The position numbers and the translations under genes were made by a program. Positions 1 through 6,569 of a DNA stretch of 64,000 nt are shown here, piece by piece (the first letter of the stretch is position 1; each line of letters begins with the position of its first letter). Source of the DNA: Chamaesiphon sp031376885 (GTDB lineage: Bacteria; Cyanobacteriota; Cyanobacteriia; Cyanobacteriales; Chamaesiphonaceae); assembly GCA_031376885.1 (NCBI GenBank), contig JANMEL010000135.1, forward strand, positions 1 to 64,000, in the 5' to 3' direction. The notes below the pieces were generated by a model. It searched no databases and was not told the DNA's origin. It saw only the letters and a list, made by a program, of their open reading frames with translations.

Positions 1-61
1 GTTAATAAATTATCGATCGTAATATTAGTACAGCTTTAGGCGGACTTTGCTTCATGTGCCG

Positions 62-150
62 CGACTACCCTACGGGAACGCTGTGCCTACGGCAGGCTAC
101 GCCAACGCGTTGGCGGAGCTTGCGCGTTGCGCTTACAGTCGCTGGTTAAC
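62..150. repeat. Dispersed repeat rich in small hairpins
   Basis: This stretch upstream of thrC holds nested short palindromes (GCCtacGGC, GGCtacGCC, then CGCCAACGCGTTGGCG). It ends in the GGCTACGCCAACG tail shared by the 31-bp repeats elsewhere in the window. No coding signal is seen in bases 1-282. Confidence 0.45.
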
Positions 151-180
151 AAAAAGCGTATTGGCTACTCATTTACATCT

Positions 181-205
181 ATACCCGACTAAAATAGTCG
201 GGTAT
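181..205. terminator. Hairpin ahead of thrC
   Basis: An 11-bp perfect stem (ATACCCGACTA / TAGTCGGGTAT) encloses an AAA loop and is followed by ATTTG. It could terminate an upstream transcript or sit in the thrC leader. There is no long T run, so its role is uncertain. Confidence 0.35.
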
Positions 206-282
206 ATTTGACGGTTCGATCGAGGCGTGATATCGTTGATTTCAACAAGTTGACGCATATCCAACTAGAGCGACATCCAACC

Positions 283-1578
283 ATGACCCAAGCAACCCTC
301 AACAGCAACAGAATCGCCGCCAAAGGACTAGCCTGCAAAGAATGCGGCACAGAGTACGAACTCAAAGCCCAACATATTTGCGAACTTTGCTTCGGGCCGT
401 TGGAAGTCCAGTATGATTATGACTACCTCCGCACCAAAGTGACCCGCGCCAGTATTCAAGCAGGGCCATTCTCAATCTGGAGATACAAAGACTTGCTTCC
501 CGTACCCGATGAGCACATCATCGATGTCGGTACCGGAATGACTCCCCTAGTTCAAGCCAATCGCTTGGCACGTCGCCTCGGACTCAAAAAGCTTTACATC
601 AAAAACGATACCGTTAACGCTCCCACATTGAGCTTCAAGGATCGAGTGGTGTCTGTCGCCCTCTCCAAAGCCAAAGAATTTGGATTCTCCACCGTATCCT
701 GTGCGAGTACTGGCAACTTAGCCAATTCTACCGCAGCGATCGCCGCCCATGCTGGAATGGACTGTTGTGTATTTATCCCTGCCGACTTAGAAGCTGGTAA
801 AGTACTCGGTACAGTCGTCTATGGTCCAACTGTCATGGCAGTAGAAGGCAACTACGACCAAGTAAACCGCCTCTGTTGTGAAGTCGCCAATACCTACGGT
901 TGGGGATTTGTCAATATCAACCTCCGCCCCTACTACTCCGAAGGCTCCAAAACTCTTGGTTTTGAAGTCGCCGAACAACTAGGCTGGGAACTACCAGATC
1001 ACATCGTTGCACCTCTAGCTTCCGGCTCCCTATTTAACAAGATTAATAAAGGGTTCCAAGAATTTGTCAAACTCGGACTAGTCGAAGACAAACCAGTCAG
1101 ATTCAGCGGCGCACAGGCTGAAGGTTGTTCGCCGATCGAGCAAGCATACGCGGCAAATCGCGACTTTATCACCCCAGTCAAACCCAATACGATCGCCAAA
1201 TCGATCGCCATCGGCAACCCCGCCGACGGCATCTACGCCCTCGAACTCGCCCGCAAAACCAACGGTAACATCGCATCCGTCACCGATGCCGAAATCATCG
1301 AAGGGATGAAACTCCTCGCCGAAACTGAAGGCATCTTCACCGAAACTGCTGGCGGTACCACAATTGCCGTCCTCAAAAAGCTGGTCGAAGAAGGTAAAAT
1401 CAACCCTGATGAGACTACCGTTGTTTATATCACTGGTAACGGCTTAAAGACCCAGGAAGCCGTCCAAGGCTACGTCGGCGAACCTTTCCAAATCGAAGCC
1501 AAATTGGACAGCTTCGAGCGGGCGATCGAACGCTCTCGTCAAATCGAAAGACTCGATCGAGTAGCATCTTCTTTCTAG
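283..1578 (+). CDS. thrC: Threonine synthase
   Basis: PLP enzyme that converts O-phosphohomoserine to threonine and phosphate in the cytosol. An N-terminal zinc-ribbon-like part has two Cys pairs (CKECG and CELCFG). The PLP lysine lies in LSFKDRVV, followed by the phosphate-binding ASTGNLANSTAA segment. The chosen ATG gives 431 residues beginning MTQATLNSN. An upstream TTG at 208 would add 25 residues that look like translated leader, so I prefer 283. The length and the C-terminal ITGNGLK motif fit the cyanobacterial long form. A MoaD/ThiS-like gene follows on the same strand about 170 bp downstream. Confidence 0.95.
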   Translation: MTQATLNSNRIAAKGLACKECGTEYELKAQHICELCFGPLEVQYDYDYLRTKVTRASIQAGPFSIWRYKDLLPVPDEHIIDVGTGMTPLVQANRLARRLGLKKLYIKNDTVNAPTLSFKDRVVSVALSKAKEFGFSTVSCASTGNLANSTAAIAAHAGMDCCVFIPADLEAGKVLGTVVYGPTVMAVEGNYDQVNRLCCEVANTYGWGFVNINLRPYYSEGSKTLGFEVAEQLGWELPDHIVAPLASGSLFNKINKGFQEFVKLGLVEDKPVRFSGAQAEGCSPIEQAYAANRDFITPVKPNTIAKSIAIGNPADGIYALELARKTNGNIASVTDAEIIEGMKLLAETEGIFTETAGGTTIAVLKKLVEEGKINPDETTVVYITGNGLKTQEAVQGYVGEPFQIEAKLDSFERAIERSRQIERLDRVASSF

Positions 1579-1745
1579 CTAAAATCAGTCGGTGCATTAC
1601 CGATCGCACATTTTATAACAGTACGAAAAGGCACCCCTACACAATTTAACCTGTAGGGGTACCCAAAGGTCGAAGAATTAGTACTTCTGGCAACTGGTGC
1701 AAAATGTGAGCAATCCCAAATCCAACATCCAACATCCAAAATCGA

Positions 1746-2021
1746 ATGACCGTTAAAGTTTTAATCCCTACTGCGCTCCAAAAATTCACCAGCGATCGAG
1801 CTGTCATCGACTGCGATGGTAATAGTATCGCCGAATTATTAGACGCGCTAGAAGTAAGTTGCCCTGGTATCAAAGCGCGTTTGTGCGACGAATCCGGACA
1901 ATTGCGCCGCTTCCTCAATCTGTATGTCAATGATGAGGATATTCGCTTCCTTGATAATACTGGTACGCCGCTCAAAGATGGCGATCGAGTCAGCATCGTT
2001 CCCGCTGTTGCTGGGGGTTGA
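1746..2021 (+). CDS. MoaD/ThiS-family sulfur-carrier-like protein
   Basis: A 91-residue beta-grasp protein ending in PAVAGG. The C-terminal Gly-Gly is the hallmark of MoaD/ThiS/CysO carriers, which are adenylated and thiocarboxylated there. The LNLYVNDEDIRFLDNTGTPLKDGD segment (split as LNLYVNDEDIR and FLDNTGTPLKDGD) matches the family core. It follows thrC in the same direction, and a moaA gene lies 12 kb away. It could serve molybdopterin synthesis, or a CysO-like sulfur donation route linked to amino-acid synthesis. The sequence alone does not decide between these. Confidence 0.8.
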   Translation: MTVKVLIPTALQKFTSDRAVIDCDGNSIAELLDALEVSCPGIKARLCDESGQLRRFLNLYVNDEDIRFLDNTGTPLKDGDRVSIVPAVAGG

Positions 2022-2025
2022 TAAG

Positions 2026-2056
2026 CAGGGGTCAGGGGTCAGGGGTCGGGGGTCAG
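2026..2056. repeat. Heptameric tandem repeat (CAGGGGT type)
   Basis: About four units of CAGGGGT lie directly after the MoaD-like stop codon. Similar G-rich heptamers occur at 13348, 37290 and (as AATAGGG) 52254. They resemble the short tandemly repeated repetitive sequences known from cyanobacteria. Confidence 0.6.
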
Positions 2057-2243
2057 TTTTGAGAAGCTGATGGACTAATGATTTGAGCACTTGAATCTAT
2101 CTCGATCTCCCCTGCGAGTGCAACAACTCACCAAATCTAACTTTAATATTACCCGCCAAACTTGGAAAGTTCAGGTTTGGTGGGTGAATTTTTGTGAAAT
2201 CTAAATTTCTGTCGTTAAAACTGAAGTGCGGAATATGGGGAAA

Positions 2244-2598
2244 CCGCCAATAAAAAGCCCCAACTCAACAACAGCGAGTCAGGGACATATCATCAGGGTG
2301 CATCTACCACTCCTATATCCACCCCATTCCCACCCCCATCGGGATAAAACCCAAAAATCATTTACCGCCAATAAAAAGCCCCAACTCAACAACAGCGAGT
2401 CAGGGACAAATCATCAGGGTGCATCTACCACTCCTATATCCACCTCATTCCCACCCCCATCGGGATAAAACCCAAAAATCATTTACCGCCCAATAAAAAG
2501 CCCCAACTCAACAACAGCGAGTCAGGGACAAATCATCAGGGTGCATCTACCACTCCTATATCCAGAGCATTCCCACCCCCATCGGGATAAAACCGAAA
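2244..2598. repeat. Three tandem copies of a 121-bp unit upstream of speA
   Basis: Units begin at 2244, 2365 and 2486, each starting CCGCC(C)AATAAAAAGCCCC and running to CCCATCGGGATAAAACC. They are nearly identical; the third has one extra C at its start and diverges after GGGATAAAACC. There are no spacers, so this is not a CRISPR array. The array fills most of the gap between the MoaD-like gene and speA and ends about 140 bp before the speA start. A short open frame across it (2226-2468) is repeat-encoded and not credible as a gene. Confidence 0.85.
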
Positions 2599-2738
2599 TC
2601 GATCTTTTCGCCGAGCGTGGGGGTATCTTAAAAAAGAAAACAGGGGAACCGATCGCCGAATCTCCGAAGAATGCGTTAAACTTACAAACGGGAATCCGTC
2701 CGATGAGGGGAATAGGATAAGCAGTGGGAAAGAAAAAC

Positions 2739-4781
2739 ATGGAAATCAAGCTATCGGATGCCAAAGTAGCAGCCGAATTAAATCAACTATTGAACAATAC
2801 TGTAGAATCACAGAGCGAAGCCGTGGGTGTCAAGCCGCATCATAAACTCGAAACCCTAGCACCGAAAGAAGTTTGGACGATCGAAGATAGCGAACAGCAG
2901 TACCGAATTAAAGGTTGGGGCGAGCCGTACTTTTCGATCAACGCCGCCGGACATGTGACTGTAGCACCTCAAGCCGATCGCGGTGGCTCATTAGACCTCT
3001 ACGATCTCGTCTCCTCGCTGCAACAGCGGAATTTGGCACTACCTCTACTAATCCGGTTTTCGGACATCTTAGAGCACCGAATCGAGCGGCTGAACGCTTG
3101 TTTTGCCAAGGCGATCGCTCGATATAATTATGAGGGTGTGTACAAAGGTGTATTTCCTGTCAAATGTAATCAACAACGACATCTAATCGAAGATCTAGTC
3201 AAATTTGGCAAACCCTATCAGTTTGGTTTGGAAGCAGGATCTAAACCAGAATTAATGATTGCGATCGCCACCCTAGACAACCCAGGAGCCTTGCTAATTT
3301 GCAATGGCTACAAAGATCGCGAATATATCGAAACAGCGATGCTAGCGCAGAAATTAGGGCATACCTCGATTATTGTGCTCGAACAAATCGAAGAAGTCGA
3401 AATCGCGATCGCCGCCGCTCAATCCTTGGGCATCAAACCCAGTCTGGGTGTACGTGCCAAACTCAATGCCAAAGGCATCGGGCGTTGGGGCGTATCCAGC
3501 GGAGATCGAGCCAAATTTGGCTTGACAATCCCCGAAATTTTGATGGTTGTAGACAGACTCAAAGAAGTCAATATGTTGGACTCGCTCCAACTGCTCCACT
3601 TCCACATCGGTTCGCAGATTTCTTCGATTTCTGTGATCAAGGATGCGATCGTCGAAGCCAGTAAAATCTATGTCGAACTCGTGCAACTCGGCGCGAAGAT
3701 GAAATATCTCGATGTCGGTGGCGGTTTGGGAGTAGATTATGATGGTTCTCAAACCAACTTCCACGCATCTAAAAACTACGCGCTCCAAAACTACGCCAAC
3801 GATATCGTCGCCGAAGTTCGAGAAGCCTGTAGCGAGAAAAATATCCCTGTTCCCACTCTGATTAGTGAAAGTGGACGGGCGGTAGTTTCTCATCAGTCGG
3901 TACTAATTTTTGATGTTCTGAGCACCTGCGAAGTTCGGACGGATTTACCTCAACTTACGCAAAATCCCGAACATCAGATCGTGCGGAATTTGTGGGAAAC
4001 TTACGAAAGTATCAATGATGATAATTATCGGGAAGCTTTCTACGATGCCAATCAATTTAAAGAAGAAGCATTGACAAGGTTCAAGCTCGGTTATCTCACC
4101 ATCACCGAGCGTTCTCGCGCCGAACAACTCTACTGGGCTTGTTGTCAAAAAATCCTCAACATCGCCAAGCAAGAAGAGTACATGCCAGAGGATTTGGAAG
4201 AGCTAGAGCAAATCATGGCTTCCATCTACTATATTAATCTGTCAGTATTCCAGTCGGCTCCAGATAGTTGGGCGATCGATCAACTGTTCCCGATTATGCC
4301 GATTCATCGCTTGGATGAAGAACCAACCAGGCGCGGAATTCTTGCCGATCTTACCTGCGATAGTGATGGCAAAATCGACCAATTCATCGATCTCAAGGAT
4401 GTTAAACATGTCCTCGAATTGCACCCGCTCGAAATAGATCCAGCCAGCAAATCCAAAGCCCACAAACCCTACTATTTAGGCTTATTTCTTGGTGGTGCTT
4501 ATCAGGAAATCATGGGCAATCTGCACAATCTTTTTGGCGACACTAACGCGGTGCATATCAAACTCACTCCCAAAGGCTATAAAATCGAGCATGTGGTCAA
4601 GGGCGATACGATGAAAGATGTGGTTGGTTACGTTCAATATGATGTGGCAGATCTGATCGAAAGTATCCGTCAGAAAACCGAGCAAGCACTATCGGAAAAA
4701 CGGATTACCATTCAAGAATCTCAACGATTGTTGCAAAACTACGAACGCAGTCTCGAACAGTATACTTATCTCTCTCCTTAG
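2739..4781 (+). CDS. speA: Biosynthetic arginine decarboxylase
   Basis: PLP enzyme of the fold-III group that decarboxylates arginine to agmatine, the first step of the agmatine route to polyamines. The PLP lysine is in the N-terminal barrel motif VFPVKCNQQRH. LLHFHIGSQISS and YLDVGGGLGVDYDG follow in the barrel, and the C-terminal beta domain carries ISESGRAVVSHQSV. The length (680 residues) is normal for SpeA. An upstream GTG at 2724 would add five residues, but the ATG is preferred. A long perfect hairpin follows the stop codon, and the 121-bp tandem array lies upstream. Confidence 0.95.
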   Translation: MEIKLSDAKVAAELNQLLNNTVESQSEAVGVKPHHKLETLAPKEVWTIEDSEQQYRIKGWGEPYFSINAAGHVTVAPQADRGGSLDLYDLVSSLQQRNLALPLLIRFSDILEHRIERLNACFAKAIARYNYEGVYKGVFPVKCNQQRHLIEDLVKFGKPYQFGLEAGSKPELMIAIATLDNPGALLICNGYKDREYIETAMLAQKLGHTSIIVLEQIEEVEIAIAAAQSLGIKPSLGVRAKLNAKGIGRWGVSSGDRAKFGLTIPEILMVVDRLKEVNMLDSLQLLHFHIGSQISSISVIKDAIVEASKIYVELVQLGAKMKYLDVGGGLGVDYDGSQTNFHASKNYALQNYANDIVAEVREACSEKNIPVPTLISESGRAVVSHQSVLIFDVLSTCEVRTDLPQLTQNPEHQIVRNLWETYESINDDNYREAFYDANQFKEEALTRFKLGYLTITERSRAEQLYWACCQKILNIAKQEEYMPEDLEELEQIMASIYYINLSVFQSAPDSWAIDQLFPIMPIHRLDEEPTRRGILADLTCDSDGKIDQFIDLKDVKHVLELHPLEIDPASKSKAHKPYYLGLFLGGAYQEIMGNLHNLFGDTNAVHIKLTPKGYKIEHVVKGDTMKDVVGYVQYDVADLIESIRQKTEQALSEKRITIQESQRLLQNYERSLEQYTYLSP

Positions 4782-4810
4782 ATTAATTAATAATTAATAA
4801 TTAATAGTTG

Positions 4811-4867
4811 GATTGAAAAGACAGATCCCTGACTTCTCCGAGAAGTCGGGGATCTGTCTTTTCAATC
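4811..4867. terminator. Long hairpin after speA
   Basis: Two 27-nt arms (GATTGAAAAGACAGATCCC... and its complement) pair around a CCG loop with a single G-T wobble. The inner part ...GACTTCT-CCG-AGAAGTCGGGG recurs at 25944 and 37362. The position just after speA fits a terminator, but the recurrence suggests a dispersed palindromic repeat. Confidence 0.7.
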
Positions 4868-5059
4868 GATTCGCAAAGTCTAATCTTTAGCCGTTTACAG
4901 TATAATATAGCTTCAAGAAAATGATGTCCGAAACGCCCTTTTCAAGGATGAAAGTAGGGTGTGTTATCCCGCAGGGTAACGCACCATCTAGGTTCACTAA
5001 ATAGCCATTTTTCGCCTCAGTAATGGCTCAAACCCATTGACTTCGTACCCCCTGAACAG

Positions 5060-5950
5060 TTACACTTTAGAGCTATTTAATTTCACAGGTAACTTAGCGA
5101 TAACGATCGTCGAAACACCCAAAAATACCACTCCCAATAAACCAGATAGAGGATTACCCGCGATGCCAGTGATCCAGTCAGAAACGGTACCCGAATACTT
5201 AACCATCTGACCGACATTAATAATATAATAACCCCAAATCATCCCCGCATGAAGACCGATCGAAATGCCCAGCAAATTACCATGTTTACGCTTGGCAACA
5301 ATCAACATGATGGCGAGTAAACATAACCCTGGAAATTGGGGAGAAGATTCAATCATCGCCGAAATTGGTTTGAGAAAATGCAACAGTGCAAACAAACCAG
5401 CATCAACTATTAAAGCAGTTCTCAATCGATAATCTTGTTCCAACTCATCCAACATCCAGCCCCGAAAAAACAACTCCTCGGCTAAACCCACACCCAATGC
5501 TGTCGCCGAACCCTCCAAAATCAATTGGAACATCGGCAAACTTGCAGGTTGCCAAGTTAGCCAACCAAACCACCCTTGAATCAGAAACAGGGCAAAATTT
5601 GAGGCTAACCCCATCGCCAACCCTTTGATTAAAAACCAGCCATTTTCTTTACTAATTACCAATCCATAACGAGCATAAAGATTATCGCATTGATACACCC
5701 GTCTACCCCACCATGGCAGCAAAGCAATAAATTCGATTCCCAGTAATCCCATCGTGAAAATCGACAGTAAATTAATCACCCCTGGATCTGCTAGATTTTG
5801 ATTCGTACTGATAAATAATCCATAAATAATGGCCAAACCTGGTAGCCACAACAAAATCAGCACCAGGAGAAAGATTGACATTCTACCTGGTGCTGGATAA
5901 TTTTTAACTCGTCGGCGTAGCCTCTCCACCAGAGAATCGAGATTTAGCAT
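5060..5950 (-). CDS. CPBP-family intramembrane metalloprotease
   Basis: Multi-pass membrane protein of the CPBP (CAAX prenyl protease 2/bacteriocin-processing, Abi) family. The signature glutamates and arginine are in AEELFFRGWML, followed by the histidine motifs FALLHFL and IGLHAGMIWGYY, which form the proposed metal site. About eight hydrophobic segments are visible. The ATG at 5950 (MLNLDSLVERL) is chosen over a longer frame to 6103 because the extra part reads through a dispersed repeat. A 31-bp repeat overlaps the N-terminal codons. The substrate is unknown. It precedes no obvious operon partner. Confidence 0.85.
   Translation of the reverse strand: MLNLDSLVERLRRRVKNYPAPGRMSIFLLVLILLWLPGLAIIYGLFISTNQNLADPGVINLLSIFTMGLLGIEFIALLPWWGRRVYQCDNLYARYGLVISKENGWFLIKGLAMGLASNFALFLIQGWFGWLTWQPASLPMFQLILEGSATALGVGLAEELFFRGWMLDELEQDYRLRTALIVDAGLFALLHFLKPISAMIESSPQFPGLCLLAIMLIVAKRKHGNLLGISIGLHAGMIWGYYIINVGQMVKYSGTVSDWITGIAGNPLSGLLGVVFLGVSTIVIAKLPVKLNSSKV
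5909..5939 (-). repeat. 31-bp double-hairpin repeat, copy in CPBP gene
   Basis: On the minus strand it reads CGATTCTC, a short loop, GAGAGG, then CTACGCCGACGA. It encodes part of the SLVERLRRR N-terminus of the CPBP protease. It belongs to the family also seen at 15879, 28016, 40117 and 44382. Confidence 0.6.
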
Positions 5951-5991
5951 TGCGATAGTAGATAGTGATGAGCTGTGGATAGTTGGTAGTT

Positions 5992-6081
5992 GAATTTTAA
6001 TCCAAAATCCAAAACTTGCACTGTTGGCGTTGGCGCAGCCTACCTTTAGGTGGTAGCCTTGCCTTTGGCATTGCGAAGCCT
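5992..6081 (+). repeat. 90-bp dispersed repeat, copy A
   Basis: A 90-bp stretch from GAATTTTAATCC to GCGAAGCCT is repeated in inverse orientation at 38429-38518 with about five substitutions and no gaps. It contains a TACC/GGTA hairpin and a GGCTGCGCCAACG tail related to the 31-bp family. It lies between the CPBP gene and clpS. Confidence 0.8.
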
Positions 6082-6116
6082 CGCCCTTGGCGATAGTATC
6101 CAAAATCCAAAATCAA

Positions 6117-6401
6117 TTAGTCTTCTGGCTCGATCGTACTACTCAGTCCATGACTTTGCAAGGTTTCGCAATAATGTTCGGCATGTTCTTGGGCGCAGGT
6201 GATGACTAGAGCCATGCCATACTGATGAGCTTCCATCATGACATTGATTGCCCCAGGTTCGGACATGTGGGGGATGTTGGTCATCAATACTTGTACCACA
6301 TATTCCATGCCATTAACGTCATCGTTATGGAGCAATACGCGATAGTTGGGCGCGTGTTTGCGGGCGGTTGATGGCTTCTGAATGGTTTCTGTACTACTCA
6401 T
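6117..6401 (-). CDS. clpS: ATP-dependent Clp protease adaptor ClpS
   Basis: A 94-residue adaptor that binds N-degron substrates and delivers them to ClpC/ClpA-ClpP in the cytosol. The core contains YRVLLHNDDVNGMEYVV, with the conserved N-D-D substrate-pocket residues, and MMEAHQYGMALVITC with the family's conserved histidine. The disordered N-terminus (about 18 residues) is typical. It reads in the same direction as the CPBP gene downstream but is separated from it by a repeat. Cyanobacteria often have two ClpS paralogues, and the sequence does not tell which one this is. Confidence 0.93.
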   Translation of the reverse strand: MSSTETIQKPSTARKHAPNYRVLLHNDDVNGMEYVVQVLMTNIPHMSEPGAINVMMEAHQYGMALVITCAQEHAEHYCETLQSHGLSSTIEPED

Positions 6402-6569
6402 GTTCGCAAAGATGAAATAAATGGTTAAAAATTGGGTAATTTTGGATTGAAAGATAATTTAGGCTTCAATACAACTTGGGGGTTTGTTTCACACCCTTGA
6501 TGTTGCTCCAAATCCTGACGGGATAAGCTTTGTACTCAATTGTCTACATGGCACAATTGGGTGATAACT

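Noticed and set aside
2244..2598. CRISPR-like look of the repeats upstream of speA
   Set aside because: The units are 121 bp, contiguous and without variable spacers; no cas gene is nearby.
3354..3893. Open frame of 179 residues opposite speA
   Set aside because: Pure antisense shadow of a well-conserved gene, rich in Asp/Phe from CGATCG content.
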